Origin: Roseateles sp. | Lineage (GTDB): Bacteria > Pseudomonadota > Gammaproteobacteria > Burkholderiales > Burkholderiaceae_C | Assembly: GCA_015657635.1 (NCBI GenBank) | Contig: JACDQM010000167.1 | Coordinates: 62,001-126,000 of the forward strand | Direction: 5' to 3' | DNA length: 64,000 nucleotides | Shown here: positions 51,211-60,257 of the stretch, piece after piece | How the letters are laid out: each line of letters begins with the position of its first letter | Position numbering within the stretch: the first letter of the stretch is position 1 | Notes under the pieces: generated by a model | Seen by the model: only the letters and a program-made list of their open reading frames with translations | Told to the model about the DNA's origin: nothing | The model's database searches: none | Made by a program: the position numbers and the translations under genes

Positions 51211-52701
51211 ATGAGTACACCCGCCTACAACGACCTCTGCCAGCGCCACCAGCGCATCCACCGGCTTGCGCATCTGCAATCGATCGCCTCCTGGGACCAG
51301 TCCGCCAATATGCCGCCCAAGGGCAATGAAGCGCGCTCGCTGGCGCTGGCCGAGATGGGCGGCCTGCTGCATCAGCTGGCCACCGAGCCGGTGCTGAAGG
51401 ATCTGCTGGCGCGTGCCGAGCAGGAGAAGCTGGACGATGTGCAGCGCGCCAGCCTGCGCGAGATGAAGCGCGTCTGGCGCGCGTCGAATGCACTGCCTCA
51501 GGCGCTGGTGGAGGCCAAGAGTCTGGCCAACTCGCGCTGCGAACATGCCTGGCGCAGCCAGCGCCCCGCGAATGACTGGGCCGGCTATCTGGAAAACATG
51601 CGCGAGGTGGTGCGTCTGGCGCGTGAAGAGGCGCGCCTGCTGGCCGAGGACAGCGGCCTCGCCAAGTACGACGCGTTGATGGACCAGTACGAGCCCGGCA
51701 TGCGCGCCGCCGAGGTGGACCGCGTGTTCGGCGATCTGCGCCAGTGGCTGCCGGGCCTGATCCAGCAGGTGCAGGACAAGCAGAAGGGCGAGCCGGTGAT
51801 CGAGCCGGTCGGGCCTTTCCCGACGGCCGCGCAGCGCGCGCTGGGCCAGGACGCGATGACGCTGATGGGTTTCGATTTCGAGGCCGGCCGCCTGGACGAG
51901 AGCGCACACCCCTTCTGCGGCGGCGTGCCCGAGGACGTGCGCCTGACCACGCGCTATCGCGAAGACAACTTCCTGCCCAGCCTGACCGGCACCATCCACG
52001 AGACCGGCCACGCACGCTATGAGCAGAACCTGCCGCGTCACTGGCTGGGTCTGCCGATCGGGCAGGCGCGTTCGATGGGCCTGCATGAAAGCCAGAGCCT
52101 GTCCTTCGAGATGCAGCTGGGCAGCCACCCGGGCTTTGCCAAGCTGCTGAGCCCGCTGGTGGTCAAGCACCTGGGCCAGCAGCCGGCTTTTGCGGCCGAC
52201 AACCTGAACCGCCTGATGACCCGCGTCGAGCGCGGCTTCATCCGTGTGGACGCCGACGAAGTGACCTATCCGGCGCATGTGATCCTGCGCTACGAGATCG
52301 AGCGTGCGCTGATCGAGGGCGAGATCGAGTGCGAGGACATCCCGGCGCTGTGGGACCAGAAGATGATGGAGCTGCTGGGCCTGGACACGCGCGGCAACTA
52401 CAAGAACGGCTGCATGCAGGACGTGCACTGGGGCTGCGGCCTCTATGGCTACTTCCCCTGCTACACGCTGGGCGCGATGTATGCCGCGCAGTGGTTCGCC
52501 ACCATGCGCCGCGCGATGCCGGATCTGGACGCCAGGATTGCCGCCGGTGATCTGGCGCCGGTGTTCGACTGGCTGAAGACCAATGTCTGGAGCCAGGGCA
52601 GCCGCTGGGAAACGCCGGAACTGGTGCAGCGCGCCAGCGGCGAGACGCTGAATCCGGCGCACTTCCGCGCCCACCTTCAGACGCGCTATCTGGGCGCCTG
52701 A
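51211..52701 (+). CDS. M32-family metallocarboxypeptidase (Taq type)
   Basis: Zinc carboxypeptidase of 496 residues, cytoplasmic, with no signal peptide. The zinc-binding HETGH is at 263-267 with the third ligand in MGLHESQS about 25 residues later; SWDQ near 30 and the IRVDADEVTYPAH segment near 350 are family marks. It removes C-terminal residues from peptides. Single gene with its own terminator. Confidence 0.95.
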   Translation: MSTPAYNDLCQRHQRIHRLAHLQSIASWDQSANMPPKGNEARSLALAEMGGLLHQLATEPVLKDLLARAEQEKLDDVQRASLREMKRVWRASNALPQALVEAKSLANSRCEHAWRSQRPANDWAGYLENMREVVRLAREEARLLAEDSGLAKYDALMDQYEPGMRAAEVDRVFGDLRQWLPGLIQQVQDKQKGEPVIEPVGPFPTAAQRALGQDAMTLMGFDFEAGRLDESAHPFCGGVPEDVRLTTRYREDNFLPSLTGTIHETGHARYEQNLPRHWLGLPIGQARSMGLHESQSLSFEMQLGSHPGFAKLLSPLVVKHLGQQPAFAADNLNRLMTRVERGFIRVDADEVTYPAHVILRYEIERALIEGEIECEDIPALWDQKMMELLGLDTRGNYKNGCMQDVHWGCGLYGYFPCYTLGAMYAAQWFATMRRAMPDLDARIAAGDLAPVFDWLKTNVWSQGSRWETPELVQRASGETLNPAHFRAHLQTRYLGA

Positions 52702-52723
52702 GCCAGCTGCCAGGCGGACATGC

Positions 52724-52754
52724 AAAAGGGCGCCTTTGCAGGCGCCCTTTTTTG
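52724..52754. terminator. Bidirectional intrinsic terminator
   Basis: GGGCGCC (52728-52734), a 6-nt loop and GGCGCCC (52741-52747) are followed by a run of seven T and preceded by four A. It serves the carboxypeptidase on the plus strand and the PEP-CTERM gene on the minus strand. Confidence 0.88.
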
Positions 52755-52783
52755 TCTTCAAGCGGAAGGACTGAGATCGAAGC

Positions 52784-53401
52784 TCAGGCCTTGCGGCGGC
52801 GCGAGAAACCGACGCAGGCGCCCAGGCCGGCCAGGGCCAGAGCCAGGCTGGCGGGCTCAGGCACCGCGTTGGCGCTGACGTTGTCCAGCGAGGTGCCAAA
52901 GCTGTCGGAGTTGCCGATGGCGCCGAAGCTCAGGCGCGTCTGCGAGCCCTGGGCCACGAAGCTGGTGCTCAGCGTGGTCCAGCCGGTCTTGCTGTCCTGG
53001 CCGAATGCGTTGCAGGGCATGTCGCCGATCTGCCAGCACAGGCCGTTGCTGGCCTGGCCCTTGTGATCCGGGCGCTGGGCGTAGGAAAAGCTCAGCTCAT
53101 AGCGTTGGCCGGCTACCGTGTTCAACATCTGCCAGATCGAGCTGTTGCCCGTGGTGTCCAGCTCGGCAAAGTACTTGCCGAACGGCGTGCTGCCGGAGAT
53201 GTTGTTGCGCACTTCGATATTGCCGTTCCAGCCGGCGATGCCATTGAAATTGCCCCAGCTGCCTTGCGACAGGGTCTGGTTCGGCTGGGCCAGGCTCTCG
53301 AAGCTGCCGTTGACGACGATGTTGGGGGACACCGGGCCTGCCAGTGCCTGGCTGGCCCACAGCGGGCAGCTCAACAGGACGGCAAGAAGGACTGGGCGCA
53401 T
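52784..53401 (-). CDS. PEP-CTERM protein, DUF642-like
   Basis: 205 residues. Signal peptide 1-21 (ends ALA). The body starts NIVVNGSFESL and includes GWNGNIEVRNNISG and YELSFSYAQRPDHKG, in the style of DUF642 or carbohydrate-binding jelly-roll modules. The tail VPEPASLALALAGLGACVG with RRRKA is the exosortase signal. CCGGAG lies upstream of ATG 53401. It has two Cys that may pair (CWQIGDMPC). Confidence 0.85.
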   Translation of the reverse strand: MRPVLLAVLLSCPLWASQALAGPVSPNIVVNGSFESLAQPNQTLSQGSWGNFNGIAGWNGNIEVRNNISGSTPFGKYFAELDTTGNSSIWQMLNTVAGQRYELSFSYAQRPDHKGQASNGLCWQIGDMPCNAFGQDSKTGWTTLSTSFVAQGSQTRLSFGAIGNSDSFGTSLDNVSANAVPEPASLALALAGLGACVGFSRRRKA

Positions 53402-53538
53402 TCGGGACTCCGGAGGGGGTGAAAGGATCAATGCGCGCATTGTCCCGAGCTGTGTCGCAGCCGGTCTTCCGCGCGCGGGGGAGTCGCTGCTGATTCGTGA
53501 CCAAGTTGGCAGCGCGCTGAACGGCGCTGCGGCCTGCC

Positions 53539-54789
53539 TCAGGCCGGCTGACGCGCTTCCAGCGTGCGCAGGCTGTGATCCAGGCGTTGCAGCGCCTGCT
53601 CCAGGCGGCAACCGGTCTGCGGCTGTTCGGCCAGCAAGCGGCGCTGCGGATCGTGCAGTACATCCATGCGCAGGCCGAGGCCATGCGGCGCCAGCCTGTG
53701 CTGCAGCTTGACATGGCGCTTCAGCAGCAGCGCGCGCGTGGCCTGGTAGGCATGCTCGGCCAGATGCCGACGCTGTGAATAGCTGAAGGTGTTGGCCAGA
53801 AACAGCTCGGGGTCGCGCGGATCGGGCTCGAACAGCAGGATGTCGGTCTCCGGGTGGCTGCGCGCATAGCCGCGCATGCCCAGCTCCAGCCGCGAGTGGA
53901 TCAGCGAGCGCAGGGTCTGGCTCAGCACCACCGGCAGTCCGCCATCGACCAGGCGCGGAATCGGCGGTGCGCTGGCGTGGGGCGCCGGAGCCACACTGGC
54001 TTCGCCCTCGCGGTGGGCCTGATAGGGCACCAGCGGGTTCAGGCAGATCAGCAGATCCAGCCCTTCGTTGAGCAGCACCGAGGCGTGGATGGTGCGTTTC
54101 AGGGCGCCGTCCACGTAGTGCCGGCCCTCGATCTCGACCGGCGGGAACAGGCCGGGCAAGGCCGCGCTGGCCTGCACGGCGCGCGAGATCGGCACATGGT
54201 CATGGCCCGGCATGCCGAAGGGCACGGACTCGCCGCTGTCCAGATCGGTGGCCACAAGCACCAGGCGGCGCTTGAGCTTGCGGAAGTCGTCGCTGCGGCC
54301 CTTCTGGCTGAACTGCAGATGCACCTGCTCGGCCAGCTTCTCGCCGGACAAGAGCCCGGTGGGCAGGGCCCGCGCCAGGCGCTCGAAGGCGCCCAGCAGC
54401 GAGCGCCTCTCCACCACGCGCTGCCAAAGCGCCTCGCCCAGCAGGCCTGGCAGGCTGCGCAGGCGCCGCAGGTATTCATCCCAGGCGGGATGCAGCAGCA
54501 CGCTGGGGTCGAAGCTGTCGGGCGGCGGCGCGCTGTTTTCGATGAAGGCCGCACAGATCTGGCGCGGCGTCATGCCATTGACCAGCGCAGCAGCGATGAA
54601 GCCGCCCGCGCTGACGCCGATATAGCTGTCGCAGCGCGTCAGATCGAGGCCGTCAATCGATTCCTCGATCGCGCACAGCGCGCCGATCTCGTAGATCGCG
54701 CCCAGCGGCCCGCCGCCGGCCAGCGCCAGGCCGATGCGGGGCTTGGCCTGCGGCTGGGTCGGACGGCTGCGGCTGCTGTTCTTGCTCAT
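53539..54789 (-). CDS. Patatin-like phospholipase
   Basis: 416 residues. The Ser/Asp dyad is visible: oxyanion loop GLALAGGGPLG (20-30), nucleophile Ser60 in GVSAGG, and DGALKR near 225. The C-terminal ~150 residues are helical with many His and Arg. The N-terminal Ser/Gln-rich 15 residues are not a signal peptide, so it is probably cytoplasmic lipid hydrolase. It follows the phasin gene with 15 nt between and is likely co-transcribed. Confidence 0.9.
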   Translation of the reverse strand: MSKNSSRSRPTQPQAKPRIGLALAGGGPLGAIYEIGALCAIEESIDGLDLTRCDSYIGVSAGGFIAAALVNGMTPRQICAAFIENSAPPPDSFDPSVLLHPAWDEYLRRLRSLPGLLGEALWQRVVERRSLLGAFERLARALPTGLLSGEKLAEQVHLQFSQKGRSDDFRKLKRRLVLVATDLDSGESVPFGMPGHDHVPISRAVQASAALPGLFPPVEIEGRHYVDGALKRTIHASVLLNEGLDLLICLNPLVPYQAHREGEASVAPAPHASAPPIPRLVDGGLPVVLSQTLRSLIHSRLELGMRGYARSHPETDILLFEPDPRDPELFLANTFSYSQRRHLAEHAYQATRALLLKRHVKLQHRLAPHGLGLRMDVLHDPQRRLLAEQPQTGCRLEQALQRLDHSLRTLEARQPA

Positions 54790-54804
54790 CGGCGTGCGTC
54801 AGCC

Positions 54805-55461
54805 TCAGGCCTGGGCGGCCGGCTGGCTGGCCGCTGCGCGCTTGCGCGGGGCTGCGGCTTTCTTGGCGACGGGAGCGGCCGGTGCCGCCTTCTTGGCGGG
54901 CGCGGCCTTTTTTGCGGCCGGCTTGGCAGCCGTCTTCTTGACTGGAGCTTTGGGCGCAGCTTTGGCGGCCGCCTTCGTCGGGGCCTTCTTCTTTGCGGCG
55001 GCTGAGGCTGCCGGCTTGGCGCTGACCTTGCCGCCCAGCGCGTCGATGCGCGCGATCAGCGCATCGATTTCCTTGGCGGTCGGCACGCCCAGGCGCTTGA
55101 GCGCGCGGGCGACGCGCTCTTCGAAAATGGTTTCGAGCTTGTCCCAATGCTGGCCGGCCTTGCTGCCGACCTCATCGGCCATGCCGCTCATCTTCTGCGC
55201 CACCGCGCCGAGCTTTTCCTCGGCCACCGATTGGGTCTTCTTCTGCAGCTTCATGCCTTCATGCACCAGCGCATCGAAGACCTTGCCGCCTTCGCCCTGG
55301 GCCTTGGCAAAGGCGCCCAGGCCGGCTGCCCAGATCTGCTGTGCCGAGTCGCGCACGCTCTGACCCAGAGCGCCGTCCAGCAATCCGGCGGGCAGACCGG
55401 GAATCGGCGAGCTGGCCGTTGCCTTCTGCTTGGCGGCCATCTTCTGAAGCTTCTTGACCAT
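54805..55461 (-). CDS. Phasin-family granule protein with AlaLysPro-rich tail (PhaF/PhaI-like)
   Basis: 218 residues. Helical phasin domain at ~18-130 (SVRDSAQQIWAAGLGAFAKA is typical), then a histone-like tail (~145-218) built of Lys-Ala-Ala-Pro repeats. Such two-part phasins coat polyhydroxyalkanoate granules and tether them to the nucleoid. Divergent from the fatty acyl-CoA reductase gene and upstream of the patatin gene. Confidence 0.88.
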   Translation of the reverse strand: MVKKLQKMAAKQKATASSPIPGLPAGLLDGALGQSVRDSAQQIWAAGLGAFAKAQGEGGKVFDALVHEGMKLQKKTQSVAEEKLGAVAQKMSGMADEVGSKAGQHWDKLETIFEERVARALKRLGVPTAKEIDALIARIDALGGKVSAKPAASAAAKKKAPTKAAAKAAPKAPVKKTAAKPAAKKAAPAKKAAPAAPVAKKAAAPRKRAAASQPAAQA

Positions 55462-55660
55462 ATCGACTGTCCTTTATCGGTGAGTGGCAGGCGGCCGCGG
55501 CTTGGGCCTGTTTCCACTATAGGCCTGACTGTGGCGTTCAGGCGCAGCGATTCCTAGTGTGCTGGCTCTACCACGGCCCTGGGGAAAGTGCGCAGCAGCA
55601 CCGGCTGGCGCCTGGTCAAGAATCGGACCACAACACGCCCATGCAACGCAGGAGACAGGC

Positions 55661-57664
55661 ATGCAGTATTTCGTCACCGGAGCCACTGGCTTCATCGGCA
55701 AGCGTCTGGTCAAGAAGCTGCTCGCGCGGCGCGGCAGTACCGTCTACTTCCTGCTGCGCGAGGAAAGCCGCGACAAGCTGCCCGAGCTGCTGAACTTCTG
55801 GGGCGTCAGCAAGACGCGCGCGGTGCCGGTGTGGGGCGATCTCACCAGCAAGAAGCTGGGCGTGGCGGCCGATCAGATCAAGGCCTTGAAGGGGCAGATC
55901 GACCACCTCTACCACCTGGCCGCCGTCTACGACCTGAAGGCCGACGAGGAGAGCCAGGTCAAGACCAATATCGAAGGCACGCGCGCCATGGTGGAGTTTG
56001 CACAGGCCATCGATGCCGGCCATGTGCACCATGTCTCGTCCATCGCCGCCGCCGGCCTCTACGAAGGCGTGTTCCGCGAAGACATGTTCAGCGAGGCCGA
56101 AGGGCTGGACCACCCCTACTTCATGACCAAGCACGAGAGCGAGAAGATCGTGCGCAAGGAGTGCAAGAAGCCCTGGACCGTCTACCGCCCGGCCATGGTG
56201 GTGGGCGACTCGCACACCGGCGAGATGGACAAGGTGGACGGCCCCTACTACTTCTTCAAGCCGATCCAGCGCCTGCGCCAGATCCTGCCGCCGTGGATGC
56301 CGGCCGTGGGCCTGGAGGGCGGGCGCGTCAACATCGTGCCGGTGGACTACGTGGTGGCGGTGCTCGATCACATCAGCCACCACAGCCGCAAGAGCGGCGG
56401 CTGCTTCCACATCGTCGATCCGGTGGGCTACCGCGTCGGCGATGTGCTGGACATCTTCTCCAAGGCCGGCCATGCGCCGAAGATGAACCTGTTCATCAAC
56501 GCGGCGCTACTGGGCTTCATTCCGAAGAGCGTCAAGAAGGGCCTGATGGCGCTGGCGCCGGTGCGTCGCATCCGCCATGCGGTGATGAAGGACCTGGGCC
56601 TGCCCGAGGACATCCTCACCTTCATTAACTACCCGACGCGTTTCGACTGCCGCGAGACCGAGGCAGCGCTGAAGGGCTCGGGCATCAGCTGCCCGAATCT
56701 GCACGACTACGCCTGGCGGCTGTGGGACTACTGGGAACGCCATCTGGACCCGGACCTCTTCATCGACCGCAGCCTGAAGGGCGCCACCGGCGGCAAGGTG
56801 GTGCTGGTCACCGGCGGCTCGTCCGGCATCGGCCTGGCGGCGGCCAAGAAGTTTGCCGAGGCCGGCGCCATCACGCTGATCTGCGCGCGTGACGAGGACA
56901 AGCTGGCCGAGGCAGTGAAGGAGATCCGCGAGTTCGCCGGCCCGAAGGCGCAGGTGCACAGCTTCTCTGCCGACATCGCCGATGAAGCCAGCTGCGCTGC
57001 GCTGATGGCCTGGATCCACGAGAACTTCGGCGGCGTCGATTTCCTGATCAACAACGCCGGCCGCTCGATCCGCCGCGCCATCGAAAGCAGCTACGACCGC
57101 TTCCACGACTACCAGCGCACGATGGACCTGAACTACTTCGGCTGCCTGCGCGTCACGATGGGCCTGCTGCCCGGTATGGTCGCCAAGAAGAAGGGCCATG
57201 TGGTCAACATCTCCAGCATCGGCGTTCTGACCAATGCGCCGCGCTTCTCGGCCTATGTGGCCAGCAAGGCCGCGCTGGACGCCTGGACGCGCTGCGCCTC
57301 CAGCGAGTACGCGGACCTGGGCATCACCTTCACCACCATCAATATGCCGCTGGTGCGCACGCCGATGATCGCGCCCACCAAGATCTACAACAACGTGCCG
57401 ACGCTGAGCCCGGAAGAGGCCGCCGACATGGTGGCGCAGGCCTGCATCGCCAAGCCGGTGCGCATCGCCACCCGCCTGGGCGTGACCGGCGAACTGATGC
57501 ATTCGCTGATGCCGCGCGTGGCGCAGATCGTGATGAACACCAGCTTCCGCATGTTCCCCGACAGCGATGCCGCCAAGGGCGACGCAGCGGGCAAGGGTGG
57601 CAAGCCGCAGCTCTCGCCCGAGGCGATCGCGCTGCAGCAGATGATGCGGGGCATTCACTTCTGA
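55661..57664 (+). CDS. Two-domain fatty acyl-CoA reductase (tandem SDR)
   Basis: 667 residues with two short-chain-dehydrogenase domains. The N-terminal extended SDR has TGATGFIGKRL (6-16) and YFMTK (YxxxK); the C-terminal classical SDR starts near 375 with VTGGSSGIGLAAAKKF, NNAGRS and YVASK. Length and layout match the bacterial fatty acyl-CoA reductases of wax-ester makers such as Marinobacter, which reduce acyl-CoA to fatty alcohol. GGAGACAGGC precedes ATG 55661. The product call is an inference from architecture; no wax synthase is in the window. Confidence 0.8.
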   Translation: MQYFVTGATGFIGKRLVKKLLARRGSTVYFLLREESRDKLPELLNFWGVSKTRAVPVWGDLTSKKLGVAADQIKALKGQIDHLYHLAAVYDLKADEESQVKTNIEGTRAMVEFAQAIDAGHVHHVSSIAAAGLYEGVFREDMFSEAEGLDHPYFMTKHESEKIVRKECKKPWTVYRPAMVVGDSHTGEMDKVDGPYYFFKPIQRLRQILPPWMPAVGLEGGRVNIVPVDYVVAVLDHISHHSRKSGGCFHIVDPVGYRVGDVLDIFSKAGHAPKMNLFINAALLGFIPKSVKKGLMALAPVRRIRHAVMKDLGLPEDILTFINYPTRFDCRETEAALKGSGISCPNLHDYAWRLWDYWERHLDPDLFIDRSLKGATGGKVVLVTGGSSGIGLAAAKKFAEAGAITLICARDEDKLAEAVKEIREFAGPKAQVHSFSADIADEASCAALMAWIHENFGGVDFLINNAGRSIRRAIESSYDRFHDYQRTMDLNYFGCLRVTMGLLPGMVAKKKGHVVNISSIGVLTNAPRFSAYVASKAALDAWTRCASSEYADLGITFTTINMPLVRTPMIAPTKIYNNVPTLSPEEAADMVAQACIAKPVRIATRLGVTGELMHSLMPRVAQIVMNTSFRMFPDSDAAKGDAAGKGGKPQLSPEAIALQQMMRGIHF

Positions 57665-57718
57665 AGTTATTCGCGACTGCGGGACAATGCGGGCTGATCC
57701 ATTCATTCGAGGCCAGCC

Positions 57719-57997
57719 ATGAGCATGAAACGTACCGACCTCGAGAAGAAGCTGGCCAAGAAGCTGGACGGCCGGCTGAAGTCCAGCCTGCCGCCGCAGC
57801 GTTTTGCGCAGGGCGCCGCTGCTGCGGCACAAGACACCAAGGCCAAGAAGGAGGCCGCGCCCAAGCTGGTGCCGCTGGCCTGCCGCCTGCCCGCCGATCT
57901 GGTGGCGCGCCTGCGCGAACGCGCCGTGGCGCATGAAGGCGGCATCCACGGCCTGATGACCGAGGCGGCCGAGGCCTGGCTCGCCAAGAAGGCCTGA
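57719..57997 (+). CDS. Small basic protein, possible ribbon-helix-helix
   Basis: 92 residues. A Lys-rich N terminus (MKRTDLEKKLAKKLDGRLK) and an Ala-rich linker precede LVPLACRLPADLVARLRERA, which reads like a CopG-type strand-helix start. 54 nt after the acyl-CoA reductase gene, same strand. I do not recognise the family. Confidence 0.65.
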   Translation: MSMKRTDLEKKLAKKLDGRLKSSLPPQRFAQGAAAAAQDTKAKKEAAPKLVPLACRLPADLVARLRERAVAHEGGIHGLMTEAAEAWLAKKA

Positions 57998-58039
57998 GCG
58001 GCGGGAACTTGCGCCGGCGCAAAGGCAGGGGAGTGTGCG

Positions 58040-58060
58040 GATAAGAGTGATTCGCATTTG
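58040..58060 (+). promoter_or_regulatory. Fur-box-like site upstream of feoAB
   Basis: GATAAGAGTGATTCGCATTTG resembles the Fur consensus made of GATAAT/ATTATC-type hexamers, and lies 18 nt before the feoA start. Repression by Fe-loaded Fur is the expected control of ferrous iron uptake. A separate 14-bp palindrome TTGCGCCGGCGCAA (58009-58022) lies just upstream. Confidence 0.65.
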
Positions 58061-58077
58061 CGGCTATCATCGCCGCC

Positions 58078-58374
58078 ATGAGTTCCGTTCTTCCTTCCGC
58101 CGCCGCTGCGCCGGCCTCTTGCCTGCCGCCGCCGGCCACGCTCGATCAGCTGGCCAGCGGCCAGCGCGCCCGCGTGCGCGGCCTGGCGGTGCCTGCTCAA
58201 CTGCCTGAATGGAGCCGCCAGCTGCAAGACCTGGGCTTTGTGCCCGGGGCCGAGGTGCAGCTGCTGCGCCGTTCGGTCTGGGGTGATCCGCTGGTGGTGG
58301 GCGTGGAGGGCAGCCGTTTCGCGCTGCGCCGCGCTGAAGCCCAGTGCGTGCAGATCGAGGCGCTGCCAGCATGA
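58078..58374 (+). CDS. feoA: Ferrous iron transport protein FeoA
   Basis: 98 residues, SH3-like fold. LDQLASGQRARVRGL near 22-36, LQDLGFVPGAEVQLLRR near 49-65 and a VEGSRFALRRAEAQCVQIE end are typical. The N terminus is about 20 residues longer and Ala/Pro-rich. Overlaps feoB by 4 nt (ATGA). Confidence 0.93.
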   Translation: MSSVLPSAAAAPASCLPPPATLDQLASGQRARVRGLAVPAQLPEWSRQLQDLGFVPGAEVQLLRRSVWGDPLVVGVEGSRFALRRAEAQCVQIEALPA

Positions 58375-60248
58375 GCGCCGAGGCCGTCATCCATGTCCAC
58401 CGCGGCGGGCCGCTGGTGGCGCTGCTGGGCAATCCCAACTGCGGCAAGACCTCGCTGTTCAACCGCCTGACCGGCAGCCATCAGAAGGTGGCCAACTACG
58501 CCGGCGTCACGGTGGAGCGCAAGGAAGGGCGTTTCGCCAGCGCGGCCGGCAAGGCCTTGCGCCTGCTGGACCTGCCGGGCGCCTACAGCCTCTATCCGCG
58601 CAGCACGGATGAGCGCGTCACCGTGGACGTGCTGCGCGGCCAGGCCCGCGGCGAGAAGCGGCCCGACCTGCTGCTGTGCGTGGTGGACGCCTCCAATCTG
58701 CGCCGCCACCTGCGCCTGGTGCTGGCCGCCCGCCGCCTGGGCCTGCCCTGCGTGGTGCTGCTGAACATGGCCGATGTGGCTGAACGCCGCGGCCTGCAGC
58801 TGGACCCGGCGGCGCTGGCGCGCGAGCTGGGCGTGCCGGTGCTGCGCCTGGTGGCCGTCAGCGGCGAGGGCGTGGCCGAGCTGCGCACGTTGCTCGACCA
58901 GCCGCAGGTCTGGCAGGCGCCAGCCGCCTTGCCTGCCGATGAGGGAGATGAAGCCGGCGACCACCAGCGCGTGCAGGCGCTGCTGGATCGCCTGGGCCTG
59001 GCCCAGAGCCTGCCCGAGACCGGCAGCGACCGCCTCGACCGCGTGCTGCTGCACCCGGTGCTGGGGCCGGCGCTGCTGGCCCTGCTGCTGTTCCTGATCT
59101 TCCAGGCCGTGTTCTCCTGGGCCGAGGCACCGATGAACGCGATCGAGGCCAGCACTGGCTGGCTGGGCGAGCAGCTGTCCGCGCAGCTGCCGCAGGGCTG
59201 GCTGCGCAGCCTGTTGGTGGACGGCCTGCTGGCCGGCGTCGGCGGCGTGCTGGTATTCCTGCCGCAGATCCTGATCCTGTTCTTCTTCATCCTGGTGCTT
59301 GAAGAGTCGGGCTATCTGCCGCGCGCGGCCTGGCTGCTGGACCGGCTGATGGGCAGCCTGGGCCTGTCGGGGCGCAGCTTCATTCCGCTGCTGTCCAGCT
59401 TTGCCTGCGCCATTCCCGGCGTGATGGCCACGCGCAGCATCTCCAACCCACGCGACCGCTGGGTGACCATGGCCCTGGCCCCGCTGATGACCTGCTCGGC
59501 GCGGCTGCCGGTGTATGCCTTGCTGATCGGCGCTTTCATCCCGCAGCGCAGCCTGGCCGGCGGCTGGGTGGAGCTGCAGGGCCTGGTGCTGTTCGGGCTC
59601 TATCTGGCCGGCATCGTCGGCGCGGCCGGCGTGGCCTGGCTGCTGAAGCTGTTTGGCGGTGGCGGCCAGGTGCGCACGCTGATGATGGAGCTGCCGGCCT
59701 ACCATTGGCCGCGGCTGTTGAACGTCGCGCTGGGGCTGTGGCAGCGCGCGCTGGTGTTCCTGAAGCGGGTCGGCTCCATCATCCTGATCATGTCGCTGGT
59801 GATCTGGGCGCTGGCCAGCTTTCCCGCCGGGCCGGAAGGCGCACCGGCCATCGAGGCCAGCCTGGCCGGTCAACTGGGCCGCGCGATGGCGCCGCTGTTC
59901 GAACCCATCGGCTTCAACTGGCAGATCTCGGTGGCCCTGGTGCCCGGCTTGGCGGCGCGCGAGGTGGCCGTCAGCGCGCTGGCCACGGTCTACGCGCTGT
60001 CGGATGCCGGCGCGGAGGACGCCGCCGGCGCGCTGGGGCCGCTGATCGGCGCGCAGTGGAGCGTGGCCACGGGCCTGGCGCTGCTGGCCTGGTATGTGTT
60101 CGCGCCGCAATGCCTGGCCACGCTGGCGGCCATCCGGCGCGAGACCGGCAGCTGGCGCTTCCCGCTGCTGCTGGCAGCCGGCCTGTTCGGCCTGGCTTAT
60201 CTGGCAGCCTTCATCGTGTTCAGGCTGGCCACGGCGCTGGGAGGCTGA
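58371..60248 (+). CDS. feoB: Ferrous iron transporter FeoB
   Basis: 625 residues, shorter than E. coli FeoB (773). N-terminal G domain with GNPNCGKT (20-27), G3 DLPGAYSL and G4 LLNMADV, then two Gate regions with the conserved Cys in SFACAIPGVMATR near 350 and MTCSARLPVY near 380. Imports Fe2+ across the inner membrane. Start ATG 58371 overlaps feoA. Confidence 0.96.
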   Translation: MSAEAVIHVHRGGPLVALLGNPNCGKTSLFNRLTGSHQKVANYAGVTVERKEGRFASAAGKALRLLDLPGAYSLYPRSTDERVTVDVLRGQARGEKRPDLLLCVVDASNLRRHLRLVLAARRLGLPCVVLLNMADVAERRGLQLDPAALARELGVPVLRLVAVSGEGVAELRTLLDQPQVWQAPAALPADEGDEAGDHQRVQALLDRLGLAQSLPETGSDRLDRVLLHPVLGPALLALLLFLIFQAVFSWAEAPMNAIEASTGWLGEQLSAQLPQGWLRSLLVDGLLAGVGGVLVFLPQILILFFFILVLEESGYLPRAAWLLDRLMGSLGLSGRSFIPLLSSFACAIPGVMATRSISNPRDRWVTMALAPLMTCSARLPVYALLIGAFIPQRSLAGGWVELQGLVLFGLYLAGIVGAAGVAWLLKLFGGGGQVRTLMMELPAYHWPRLLNVALGLWQRALVFLKRVGSIILIMSLVIWALASFPAGPEGAPAIEASLAGQLGRAMAPLFEPIGFNWQISVALVPGLAAREVAVSALATVYALSDAGAEDAAGALGPLIGAQWSVATGLALLAWYVFAPQCLATLAAIRRETGSWRFPLLLAAGLFGLAYLAAFIVFRLATALGG

Positions 60249-60257
60249 GCCCCGCGC

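Noticed and set aside
50833-52899. Minus-strand ORF of 688 codons opposite the M32 carboxypeptidase
   Set aside because: Antisense shadow of a clear metallopeptidase gene; no motif or plausible start.
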